From Saccharothrix sp. ST-888 (GTDB lineage: Bacteria; Actinomycetota; Actinomycetes; Streptomycetales; Streptomycetaceae): DNA of 48,925 nt. The notes beneath the pieces are model-generated. The model was not told the origin of the DNA. It ran no database searches and was given only the letters and a program-made list of their open reading frames with translations. Made by a program: the position numbers and the translations under genes. The stretch is from NCBI RefSeq assembly GCF_000955975.1, contig NZ_JYJF01000047.1:1-48925 (forward strand). The letters are read 5' to 3'. Of this stretch, positions 26,015 through 33,451 are shown piece after piece (within the stretch, counting starts at the first letter, position 1; every line of letters starts with the position of its first letter).

Positions 26015-27106
26015 ATGCACACGGCACCGTCCACCACGACCACTGTCAAACTGACCCCGCTCACCAGCACCTTCACCAACACCATCGCCAACACCCCGTC
26101 GCCGGCCATGCGCCTGCGGGAGATCGTCTTCGGCGCCGCCTGCGCGGCGGCGGTCCGCGCGGCGGCCCGACTCAAGATCGCGGACGCGCTCGGCGAGGAC
26201 CCGGCCAGTGCCGAGGAGCTCGCGGACATCGTCGACACCGAGCCCCTGCCGCTGCGCCGCCTGCTGCGGGCGCTCGCCTGCTACGGAATCTTCACCGAGA
26301 CCGAGGACGGCCGGTACGGCCACACCGAGATGTCCCGCCTGCTCCGCGAGGACGAGCCCAACAGCCTGCGCTACATCTCCCTCTGGTGCACCGAGCCGTG
26401 GACCTGGGAGGCCTGGCCCCGCCTGGACGAGGCGGTGCGCTCCGGCCGGAACATCTTCCCCGACATCTTCGGCAAGGAGTTCTTCGACTACCTGCACGAC
26501 GACGCCCGCGAATCCGCCATGGTGTTCAACCGGGCGATGACCCACTCCAGCCGCCAGTCCGCCGCCGAACTCGCCGACTACCTGGACCTCACCGGGATCG
26601 GCACCGTGGTGGACATCGGCGGCGGCCAGGGCCACGTCCTGGCCAGTCTGCTGGAGCGGCACCCGGAGGTGTTCGGCACCCTGCTGGACCTCCCCAAGGT
26701 GGTCGCCAACGCCGACCCCCGGCTGCGCGAGGGAGGCTCGCTCGCCTCCCGCACCCGGCTGCTGCCGGGCGACTGCCGCAGTGCCATCCCGGTCGACGCC
26801 GACCTCTACATCATCAAGAACATCCTCGAATGGGACGACGACAGCACCCGCAGGACACTGCGCAACGTCGTCGCCGCCGCCCGGCCCGGCGCACGCGTCG
26901 TGGTGGTGGAGAATCTGGTCGACGACACCCCGTCGATGCGCTTCACCACCGCCATGGACCTGATGCTGCTGCTCAACGTCGGCGGCGCCAAGCACTCCAA
27001 GCAGAGCATGGTCGACCTGATGACCGAGGCGGGCCTGTGCCTCGGCCACATCGGCCCGGTCAACCCCTATCTTCACGCCTTCGAGGCCACCGTCCCGCTC
27101 GACTGA
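26015..27106 (+). CDS. O-methyltransferase, polyketide-tailoring type
   Basis: The 363-residue protein has an N-terminal helical dimerisation/winged-helix region (REIVFGAACAAAVRAAARLKIADALG, LPLRRLLRALACYGIF). The SAM-binding motif I is VVDIGGGQGHVLASLL, followed by LLDLPKVV, LLPGDC, IIKNILEWDDD and VVVVENLV. This is the O-methyltransferase family 2 layout of aromatic polyketide tailoring enzymes such as DnrK and TcmO types. GAAAGGCGG precedes the ATG at 26015. It is convergent with the acc genes of the pigment operon, and a strong terminator separates them. Methylation of the pigment is inferred from position and family. Confidence 0.87.
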   Translation: MHTAPSTTTTVKLTPLTSTFTNTIANTPSPAMRLREIVFGAACAAAVRAAARLKIADALGEDPASAEELADIVDTEPLPLRRLLRALACYGIFTETEDGRYGHTEMSRLLREDEPNSLRYISLWCTEPWTWEAWPRLDEAVRSGRNIFPDIFGKEFFDYLHDDARESAMVFNRAMTHSSRQSAAELADYLDLTGIGTVVDIGGGQGHVLASLLERHPEVFGTLLDLPKVVANADPRLREGGSLASRTRLLPGDCRSAIPVDADLYIIKNILEWDDDSTRRTLRNVVAAARPGARVVVVENLVDDTPSMRFTTAMDLMLLLNVGGAKHSKQSMVDLMTEAGLCLGHIGPVNPYLHAFEATVPLD

Positions 27107-27110
27107 CCCA

Positions 27111-27160
27111 CGCACGGCGGAGCCGGTACCCCGACGAACGGGTGCCGGCTCCGCCGTGCG
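27111..27160. terminator. strong bidirectional terminator between methyltransferase and accC
   Basis: A 21-bp arm (27111-27131) pairs with 27140-27160 at every position except one G-U wobble, around an 8-nt loop. It starts four bases after the methyltransferase stop and serves both convergent transcripts. Confidence 0.85.
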
Positions 27161-27198
27161 CGACCCCGGGTGACCTCGCGCGACCCCGGGTGACCTCG
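27159..27198. repeat. 20-bp perfect tandem duplication
   Basis: CGCGACCCCGGGTGACCTCG occurs twice head to tail (27159-27178, 27179-27198) just beyond the terminator and before the accC stop. Confidence 0.9.
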
Positions 27199-27220
27199 GC
27201 GATTCCCCGGTGACCGGGGC

Positions 27221-28594
27221 TCAGCCGACCGCCACCGGCTCCTCGGTCATCCGTGCCACCAGCCCGGTGGTGTGCGTCCCGTCCCGGAACTCGGGGCGGG
27301 CCAGCGCTTCGCGCAGGAAGCCGCCGGTGGTCCGCACCCCGGGGCCGTCGATCCGGAACTCGCCGAGCGCACGGTCCATCCGGGCCAGCGCCTGCGCGCG
27401 GTCCGGCGCCCAGACGACGGTCTTCGCCAGCAGCGAGTCGTAGTCGGGACCGACCAGCCAGCCGGGGTAGGCGTGGGTGTCCACCCGGACGAACGGGCCG
27501 CCGGGCGGGACGAACTCGGTCAGCAGTCCGGGTGTCGGCGCGAACTCCCTGGCCGGGTCCTCCGCGTTCACCCGGCACTCGACGGCCACCCCGCGCGGCT
27601 GCACCTCCTCCTGCCGGAAGGAGAGCGGCAGCCCGGCCGCGATGCCGATCTGCTCCCGGACCAGGTCGATCCCGGTGACCATCTCGGTCACCGGGTGCTC
27701 CACCTGGAGCCGGCAGTTGATCTCCATCAGGTAGAACCGCTGATCCGGCGTCAGCACGTACTCGAAGGTCGCCGCCCCGACGTAGCCCACCGCCAGCGCA
27801 CCGCGCACCGAGGCCGCGCACATCCGCTCGCGCAGCTCCTGCGGCAGATTCGGCGCCGGGGACTCCTCGATCAGTTTCTGGTGCCTGCGCTGCACCGAGC
27901 AGTCCCGCTCGCCGAGGTGCACGGCCGACCCGTGCCGGTCGCAGACCACCTGCACCTCGACGTGCCGGGCGTCCTCGATGAACCGTTCCAGGTAGATGCG
28001 CTCGTCGCCGAAGACCGCGCGGGCGTGCGCCCGGGTCGAGCGGTAGGCGGGGAGCAGCTTCTCGGCGCTGCGCACCACGGCCATCCCGCGCCCGCCGCCG
28101 CCCGCCACCGCCTTGAGGATCACGGGGTAGCCGACCCGCTGCGCGATCTCCTTGGCCTCCCCCGGCGTGGCCAGCGCGCCGGTACTGCCCGGCAGCACCG
28201 GCAGCCCGGCCTCGGCCATCAGCGACCGGGCCATCGCCTTGTCGCCGAGCTGCTCGATCACCCGGGGCGGCGGACCGATGAAGGTGATCCCGTTCGCCTC
28301 GCAGATCTCCGCGAAGTCCGGGTCCTCGGAGAGGAACCCGTAACCGGGGTGGATCGCCTGGGCGCCCGTGCTGAGGGCCGCCTCGACGATCGACGGGACG
28401 TGCAGGTAGCTGCCCTTGGCCTGCGGAGGTCCGATCTGCACGGCCCGGTCGGCGAACCGGACCACCGCCGAGTCCCGGTCGGCGGTGGAGTGGACGGCGA
28501 CGGTCCGCACCCCGAGCTCCCGGCAGGTGCGGGCGATCCGCAGGGCGATCTCGCCCCGGTTGGCGATGAGCACGGTGCTGAACATCGCGCTCAC
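27221..28594 (-). CDS. accC: biotin carboxylase subunit of acetyl-CoA carboxylase
   Basis: The 457-residue protein is a canonical biotin carboxylase. It begins TVLIANRGEIALRIARTC and contains HPGYGFLSEDPDF, the glycine-rich ATP loop VAGGGGRGM, RDCSVQRRHQKLIEE and MEINCRLQVEHPVTE, the catalytic core. It catalyses ATP-dependent carboxylation of biotin on the carrier protein. Length is normal. The GTG at 28594 overlaps the accB stop (GTGA), so it is translationally coupled as the last gene of the pigment operon. An ATG at 28585 is an alternative start. Confidence 0.95.
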   Translation of the reverse strand: MSAMFSTVLIANRGEIALRIARTCRELGVRTVAVHSTADRDSAVVRFADRAVQIGPPQAKGSYLHVPSIVEAALSTGAQAIHPGYGFLSEDPDFAEICEANGITFIGPPPRVIEQLGDKAMARSLMAEAGLPVLPGSTGALATPGEAKEIAQRVGYPVILKAVAGGGGRGMAVVRSAEKLLPAYRSTRAHARAVFGDERIYLERFIEDARHVEVQVVCDRHGSAVHLGERDCSVQRRHQKLIEESPAPNLPQELRERMCAASVRGALAVGYVGAATFEYVLTPDQRFYLMEINCRLQVEHPVTEMVTGIDLVREQIGIAAGLPLSFRQEEVQPRGVAVECRVNAEDPAREFAPTPGLLTEFVPPGGPFVRVDTHAYPGWLVGPDYDSLLAKTVVWAPDRAQALARMDRALGEFRIDGPGVRTTGGFLREALARPEFRDGTHTTGLVARMTEEPVAVG

Positions 28595-29205
28595 TCCTCG
28601 GCCAGCGGGTCCACGGCGATGAGCCGCTGCTGGTACTCGACCGAGCTGGCGTTCGGTACCAGGACCTCCACCACCCGGCCGCCGATCTCCGCCTCGATGG
28701 TGCTCATCATCTTCATGACCTCCAGGACCCCGACGGTCTGCCCCGGCCGGACGAGATCGCCGACCGAGACGAACGGTGGGGAGCCCGGCTCGGACGCGTG
28801 GTAGAAGGTGCCGACCATCGACGCGCAGATGTACCGCAGTCCGGTCTCCGGCTCAGTCCCGGCAGCAGGAGCGGCAGGACCGGTAACAGGCCCGCTGGCA
28901 GAACCGGCGGCAGGGCCGGCCGCGGCCGGCTGCCCGCCGGACGGTGGGAGCAGCCGGGCGGCCCCGTCGAGGGCGAGCCCCTCGACGGCGGGCCACTCGA
29001 TCTCGACGGTGGTCCGCCCGTGCTGCAGCCTGATCCTGGTCGGTGGCAGCGGCGAGGCGCCGGCCAGTTCCCTGACGGCCCGGCAGACCGCCTCCAGATC
29101 GGCCCGGCTCGCCTCGGCCCCGCCGGGGAAGGAGTGCGGGTTGATCAGTGTGACGGACTGCCGGCCGTTCTCCTGATGGGTCTTCTTGTCCACACCGAGT
29201 GTCAC
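28591..29205 (-). CDS. accB: biotin carboxyl carrier protein of acetyl-CoA carboxylase
   Basis: This 204-residue BCCP has a helical N-terminal region (ADLEAVCRAVRELAG), a flexible Ala/Pro/Gly linker (residues ~85-125) and a C-terminal biotinyl domain with GTFYHASEPGSPPFV and the biotin site EVMKMMST (Lys165). It carries carboxybiotin between the AccC and AccDA active sites. The GTG start at 29205 overlaps the accDA stop (GTGA), and GAGAGGTG lies upstream. The overlap on both sides shows tight coupling of the three acc genes. Confidence 0.93.
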   Translation of the reverse strand: MTLGVDKKTHQENGRQSVTLINPHSFPGGAEASRADLEAVCRAVRELAGASPLPPTRIRLQHGRTTVEIEWPAVEGLALDGAARLLPPSGGQPAAAGPAAGSASGPVTGPAAPAAGTEPETGLRYICASMVGTFYHASEPGSPPFVSVGDLVRPGQTVGVLEVMKMMSTIEAEIGGRVVEVLVPNASSVEYQQRLIAVDPLAEE

Positions 29206-31049
29206 TGTGCACCTCTCTCGACCGTTCCGACCGCCGGGTCGACCACCGGCCCGGCAGCGGTCCCTCCCTCCGTCCCGACCGCCTCGACACCGAAGCGGCG
29301 GAAACGGTGCTTGCGTTCCCGGAGCAGCCGCACGGGCTCCCAGGGGATCAGTTCGCCGAGGGTCGCGACCAGCGCTTCGCGGAGCATCGCGGCAGCGCCC
29401 GCGTGGTCCCGGTGCGCGCCGTCGTCCGGCTCGGGGACGACGCCGTCCACGATGCCGAGCCGCACCAGCTCGGTGGCGTGCAGGCGCAGCGCGTTGGCGG
29501 CGGTGGGTGCGGCCTCCGGGTCCTTCCAGAGGATGGCCGCGCAGCCCTCCGGACTGATCACGGAGTAGACGCCGTTGGTGCTCACCAGCACCCGGTCGGC
29601 GACCCCGAGGGCGAGTGCCCCGCCGCTGCCGCCCTCGCCGATCAGCACGGCGACGATCGGCACCGGCAGTCGGGACATCAGGCGCAGGTTCTCGGCGATG
29701 GCGACGGCCTGGCCGCTGCGCTCGGCGTCGGGGCCCGGGTTGGCGCCGGGGGTGTCGATCAGGGTGACCACCGGCAGTCCCAGCTTGGCGGCCATCCGCA
29801 TCAGCCGGGCCGCCTTGCGGTACCCGGAGGGCGCGGGCATGCCGAACCGGCGGCGCCGTCGCTCGGCCAGGTCGGGCCCGCCCTTGTGGTGGCCGATCAG
29901 CATGACCGGCAGACCGCCGAGGCGGCCGGGGCCGCCGACGATGGCGGGGCAGTCCTCGCTGAGCCGGTCGCCGTGCAGTTCGAGGAAGTCGTCGAGCAGA
30001 TGGCCCACGTAGTGGAGGCTGCTGGGCCGGTCCGGGTGCCGGGCGAGCCGGACGGCGGCCCAGGAGTCCCGCCCGGCCGGTTCGGCGCCGCCGCGCAGGC
30101 TGCCGTTGCCGTTCCCGCCGCCGTCGCCGTTGCGGTCGCGATCCCCGGCGCCGTCATGGTCGGGAGCGGCCCCGTCCGGCCCGGTGGCCTCGGTGTCCTC
30201 AGCAGACTCGGCCGGCTCGGGGGCTTCGCCCGGCTCGGCAGGCCCCGCGGGGGAGCGCAGGTTCAGCAGCCGGCCGAGGGTGGCGCGCAGCGCGGGCCGG
30301 GCCACCACGTCGTCCACCATGCCGTGCGCCAGCAGGAACTCGGCGGTCTGGAAGCCCTCGGGCAGCCGCTCACCGGTGGTCTGTTCGATCACCCGGGGCC
30401 CGGCGAAGCCCATCCGGGCGCCGGGCTCCGCGATGATCACGTCGGCCAGGGTGGCGAAGGAGGCAGCCACCCCGCCGTACGTCGGATCGGTGATCAGCGA
30501 GACCACCAGGACCCCGGCCTCGTCGAGCTCGGCCAGGGCCTGTGCGGTCTTCGCCATCTGCATCAGGGAGAGCACCCCCTCCTGCATCCGGGCTCCGCCG
30601 GAGGCGCAGACCAGCAGGAGGGGGGTGCGCAGCCGCAGGCTGGTCTCGGCCGCCTCGGTGATCAGGGCGCCCACGCCGCAGCCGAGGCTGCCGCCGAGGA
30701 AGCGGAAGTCCATGGCGGCGACGACCACCGGCCGGCCCTCGATCCGCCCGGTGACGCAGAGCACGGCCTCGTCGAGGCCGGTGTCGGCGCGGGCGGCGGA
30801 GAGCCGTTCGGGGTACGGGCGGCTGTCGACGAAACCGAGCGGATCGTGCAGCGCCGGAACGTGGCGCAGCGGCTCGACCGATCCGGGGTCGAGCAGCTGC
30901 TCCAGGCGCTGCCGGGCGGTGAGCCGGGCGTGCCAGCCGCAGTCCGGGCAGACCCGCAGGGTCCGCCGGAAGCGGCGGCCGTAGATCAGCCCGGCGCAGC
31001 GCCCGCAGCGGACCCAGTCCGGGTCCGCCGGTTCGTCGGTCTCCACCAT
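29202..31049 (-). CDS. accDA: acetyl-CoA carboxylase carboxyltransferase, β-α fusion
   Basis: The 615-residue protein joins both carboxyltransferase subunits. Residues ~1-280 are AccD-like, with a zinc ribbon CGRCAGLIYGRRFRRTLRVCPDCGWH (four Cys) and FLGGSLGCGVGALI, CASGGARMQEG and GFAGPRVIEQTTGE. An acidic, Gly/Asn-rich linker of ~60 residues follows. Residues ~350-600 are AccA-like, with GHHKGGPDL, RRRFGMPAPSGYRKAARLMRMA, LIDTPGANPG and GEGGSGGALALG. It transfers CO2 from carboxybiotin to acetyl-CoA, giving malonyl-CoA. This is the E. coli type rather than the AccA/PccB acyl-CoA carboxylase type usual for actinobacterial primary metabolism. It lies 18 nt after the cyclase gene in the same operon. 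Confidence 0.93.
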   Translation of the reverse strand: MVETDEPADPDWVRCGRCAGLIYGRRFRRTLRVCPDCGWHARLTARQRLEQLLDPGSVEPLRHVPALHDPLGFVDSRPYPERLSAARADTGLDEAVLCVTGRIEGRPVVVAAMDFRFLGGSLGCGVGALITEAAETSLRLRTPLLLVCASGGARMQEGVLSLMQMAKTAQALAELDEAGVLVVSLITDPTYGGVAASFATLADVIIAEPGARMGFAGPRVIEQTTGERLPEGFQTAEFLLAHGMVDDVVARPALRATLGRLLNLRSPAGPAEPGEAPEPAESAEDTEATGPDGAAPDHDGAGDRDRNGDGGGNGNGSLRGGAEPAGRDSWAAVRLARHPDRPSSLHYVGHLLDDFLELHGDRLSEDCPAIVGGPGRLGGLPVMLIGHHKGGPDLAERRRRRFGMPAPSGYRKAARLMRMAAKLGLPVVTLIDTPGANPGPDAERSGQAVAIAENLRLMSRLPVPIVAVLIGEGGSGGALALGVADRVLVSTNGVYSVISPEGCAAILWKDPEAAPTAANALRLHATELVRLGIVDGVVPEPDDGAHRDHAGAAAMLREALVATLGELIPWEPVRLLRERKHRFRRFGVEAVGTEGGTAAGPVVDPAVGTVERGAQ

Positions 31050-31067
31050 GGCGGGTCCTCCTCCGGC

Positions 31068-31409
31068 TCAGTGGGAAGCGGCGCGCTCCCAGCGGTAGAA
31101 CTCGCGGGCCATCGCGTCCTTCGGCTCCCGCCAGGTGGCGGGGTCGTAGGCGTGGACGAAGGCGGTGAGCCGGTCGCTCACCTCGCGGAACTCCGGGTGG
31201 TCCTTGTACTTGGCCACCGAGGGGCCCGGCGGCCGGTCGGCCTCGATCAGGTGCAGGTAGAGCTCGCCGAACTGGAACAGGCTGCGGGCGGTGACCCCGA
31301 CCAGCTGCGGCAGTTCACCCCGGTCGGACTCGGCGAAGACCTCGGCGATGCCCTCGCTGGACTCCGGCTTCATCCGGGCGACGATCAGCGTGCGGTGCAC
31401 GGTGTTCAT
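31068..31409 (-). CDS. whiE-ORFVII: TcmI-like polyketide cyclase (whiE ORFVII type)
   Basis: This 113-residue member of the TcmI family of dimeric α+β barrel polyketide cyclases opens NTVHRTLIVARMKPESSEGIAEVF and continues with TARSLFQFGELYLHLIEAD and a C-terminal WREPKDAMAREFYRWE segment. The ATG at 31409 overlaps the preceding aromatase stop (ATGA). In the whiE locus the equivalent gene closes later rings of the pigment scaffold. Its position directly after the SRPBCC cyclase is conserved. Confidence 0.9.
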   Translation of the reverse strand: MNTVHRTLIVARMKPESSEGIAEVFAESDRGELPQLVGVTARSLFQFGELYLHLIEADRPPGPSVAKYKDHPEFREVSDRLTAFVHAYDPATWREPKDAMAREFYRWERAASH

Positions 31410-31861
31410 CCCTTCCCCACGTGCTTCTCGACCTTGTCCCGGATCAGCTCCATCTGGATCCGGGAGTTGCGGTTGATGTGGTTGGTCATCCCCGCGTCGT
31501 CGACTGGGGCGGTGGGCTTCATGGCGAAGTCCTGGATCCACCGCATGCTGGTCCCGCCCGGGACCTCGGTGTACTCCCAGCGGATGTCCATGTACTCGAA
31601 CGGTCCCGGCTCGACCCGGCGGGCCCGGACGGAGAGCGCGGGCCGGTCGGTCTCCCGCTCGGAGACCCAGCTCCAGATCTGGCCGTTCTCGTCGGGGTGC
31701 ATGGTCAGCCGGAAGGTGGTTCTGGCACCCTCGCGGTTCAGCACCTCGACGGAGGCGTACTCGCTGAACAGCTGCGGCCAGTTCTCCAGGTCGTTGGTGA
31801 TCTCCCAGACCAGGTCGACCGGCGCGGCGATGACGATGGTGTTGTCGGTGTGTCCGGACAT
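31406..31861 (-). CDS. whiE-ORFVI: SRPBCC aromatase/cyclase (whiE ORFVI type)
   Basis: This 151-residue START-fold aromatase/cyclase has the pattern HTDNTIVIAAPVDLVWEITNDLENWPQLF, then YTEVPGGTSMRWIQDFAMKP and a C-terminal long helix NHINRNSRIQMELIRDKVEKHV. It is closely like the N-terminal domain of TcmN and whiE ORFVI, which control first-ring folding and aromatisation of the nascent chain. It starts at 31861, one base after the ACP stop, and overlaps the next cyclase by ATGA. Confidence 0.92.
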   Translation of the reverse strand: MSGHTDNTIVIAAPVDLVWEITNDLENWPQLFSEYASVEVLNREGARTTFRLTMHPDENGQIWSWVSERETDRPALSVRARRVEPGPFEYMDIRWEYTEVPGGTSMRWIQDFAMKPTAPVDDAGMTNHINRNSRIQMELIRDKVEKHVGKG

Positions 31862-31862
31862 C

Positions 31863-32120
31863 TCATGAACCTACTTTCGAGAAGGAAGTGTTGACGGCGG
31901 TGAGGAACTCGGACGGGGTCTTGGCCATCTCGGCGCCGTCCACGATCTGCACACCGTGCCGGTTCTCCAACTCGCCCACCACGCCGAGCAGTCCGAGCGA
32001 GTCGACGCCGAACTCCTCGAAGGTGATCTCGGGACGCTCCAGGTCCTGCGGGTCGATGAAGATACCGGCTTTGCCCTTGATCAGGGCGGAGAGCTCGGTG
32101 TGGGTCAGGGGGGTGGGCAT
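31863..32120 (-). CDS. whiE-ORFV: acyl carrier protein of the type II PKS (whiE ORFV type)
   Basis: The 85-residue ACP carries the phosphopantetheine site FEEFGVDSLGLLG with Ser41, preceded by a helix I region (LTHTELSALIKGKAG) and followed by helix III residues (EMAKTPSEFLTAV). AGAAGGAG lies upstream of the ATG at 32120, which marks this start. The growing polyketide is attached to it while KSα/KSβ extend the chain. It lies between the CLF and aromatase genes as in all whiE-type clusters. Confidence 0.93.
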   Translation of the reverse strand: MPTPLTHTELSALIKGKAGIFIDPQDLERPEITFEEFGVDSLGLLGVVGELENRHGVQIVDGAEMAKTPSEFLTAVNTSFSKVGS

Positions 32121-32203
32121 GCACTGCTCCTTCTGAGGTGTGTTCAGTTGATTCACCGGGTCGGTTGATCGACGTGGTCGGTCGGCGGACGAGTGCGGGC
32201 AGT

Positions 32204-33445
32204 TCACCCGTCCTGGCCCCGACGCAGCACCAGCGCCGCGTTGGAACCCATCAGCCCGCGGCTCAGCACCAGGGCGGTGCGCAGCTCGCAGGTGCGGGCG
32301 AAGCGGGTCACCAGGTCCACCTCGTGGCAGATCTTGGTGACGCCGGGGGTGGGCGGGACGACCCCCTCCTCCATGGCGAGCACGGCGGCGGCCACGTCCA
32401 GGACGGGGGCGCCGCTGTAGGCGCGGCCGAAGCCGGCCTTGGGGGCGGTGACGGGGACGTGGGTAGCGTGCTCGCCCAGCGCGTCCCTGATCGCCAGCAC
32501 CTCGGCCTCGTCGGCCTCCGGGGTGCCGAGCGCGTCGGCGAAGACCACGTCGATCTCGTCGGGCGCGCAGCGGGCCTCGTGCAGGGCGCCCCGGATGGCA
32601 TGGGCCAGGCCCACCCTGGAGTCGGCCCAGCGGGACGCCCCGGTGAAGGTGGCGGCGTGGCCGGCGATCACGGCCCGGATCCGGGCCCCGCGCGCCACGG
32701 CGGCCGCCTGGGCCTCGACCACGAACATCGCCCCGCCCTCGGCGGGGGCGAAGCCGGCCGCCTGCGCCGTGAACGGCAGGTAGGCCGAGTACGGGTCGCT
32801 GGACAGGCTCAGCTCCGGGTAGCCGAGCTGGCAGACCATCGAGTACGGCGCCAGCGGGGCCTCCGCGGCGCCGACCACCACCGCATCGGTGCCCCGTCGA
32901 ATGGCGCGGGCCGCGTGCGCCAGTGCGTCCAGACCGCCCGCCTCGTCGGAGGCGACGACCCCGCAGGGGCCCTTGAAGCCGCCGCGGATCGACACCTGTC
33001 CGGTGCTGGCCGCGTAGAACCAGGCGATCGACTGGTACGGACCGACGTACTCGGGGCCGTGGCCCCAGAGCTGCTGCAGCTCCCGCTGGCCGAACTCGCC
33101 GCCGCCGGACCCTGCGGCGGTCACCACGCCCACGGCGAACGGCGATCCGGCCGACGGGTCCAGCGCGGCGTCGGCCAGTGCGAGATCGGCCGCCGCCATC
33201 GCGAAGTGCGTGAACCGGTCCGTCTGGACCAGGTAACGCTCCTCCACCGAGCCTCCCGGCTCGAAACCCCGGACCTCGCCCGCGACCTGCAACGGCTGAT
33301 CGCCGCAGCCCTCCCGCGAGATCGGCCCCAGCACCGAGGCGCCCTCCCGGACGGCCTTCCAGAAATCGTCGGTACCGACCCCGTTCGGAGCGACCACCCC
33401 GATGCCGGTCAGCACCGCACGGCGCTGTGCCTGATCGTCCGTCAC
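32204..33445 (-). CDS. whiE-ORFIV: ketosynthase β / chain length factor (whiE ORFIV type)
   Basis: This 413-residue KS homologue has RRAVLTGIGVVAPNGVG at the N-terminus and lacks the active-site cysteine. The position equivalent to KSα Cys169 is Glu168 in VVASDEAGGLDAL. Chain-length factors commonly carry Gln there, so Glu is a variant. The FADALGTPEADEAE segment replaces the KS His motif. It heterodimerises with KSα and sets the number of malonyl units. The GTG start at 33445 lies six bases after the KSα stop, with a GGGTGAGGGA ribosome-binding site. Product length cannot be read from sequence; whiE-type enzymes are thought to make C24 chains. Confidence 0.93.
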   Translation of the reverse strand: MTDDQAQRRAVLTGIGVVAPNGVGTDDFWKAVREGASVLGPISREGCGDQPLQVAGEVRGFEPGGSVEERYLVQTDRFTHFAMAAADLALADAALDPSAGSPFAVGVVTAAGSGGGEFGQRELQQLWGHGPEYVGPYQSIAWFYAASTGQVSIRGGFKGPCGVVASDEAGGLDALAHAARAIRRGTDAVVVGAAEAPLAPYSMVCQLGYPELSLSSDPYSAYLPFTAQAAGFAPAEGGAMFVVEAQAAAVARGARIRAVIAGHAATFTGASRWADSRVGLAHAIRGALHEARCAPDEIDVVFADALGTPEADEAEVLAIRDALGEHATHVPVTAPKAGFGRAYSGAPVLDVAAAVLAMEEGVVPPTPGVTKICHEVDLVTRFARTCELRTALVLSRGLMGSNAALVLRRGQDG

Positions 33446-33451
33446 ATTCCC

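Noticed and set aside
27159..27198. Two-unit tandem repeat as a CRISPR fragment
   Set aside because: The units are adjacent with no spacers and no cas genes are present.
27221..31049. acc genes as the cell's housekeeping propionyl/acetyl-CoA carboxylase
   Set aside because: They are of the E. coli heteromeric type and are co-directional with and close-packed behind the PKS genes, unlike typical actinobacterial housekeeping carboxylases; not excluded experimentally.
29199..31868. 889-codon plus-strand open frame opposite accDA and the cyclases
   Set aside because: It has low-complexity Gly/Ala/His/Gln composition typical of antisense frames in GC-rich DNA, no family motifs, and lies opposite clearly homologous genes.
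32204..33445. KSβ as an inactivated pseudogene because the active-site Cys is missing
   Set aside because: Loss of Cys is the defining feature of chain-length factors; the frame is intact and the gene is coupled to KSα.
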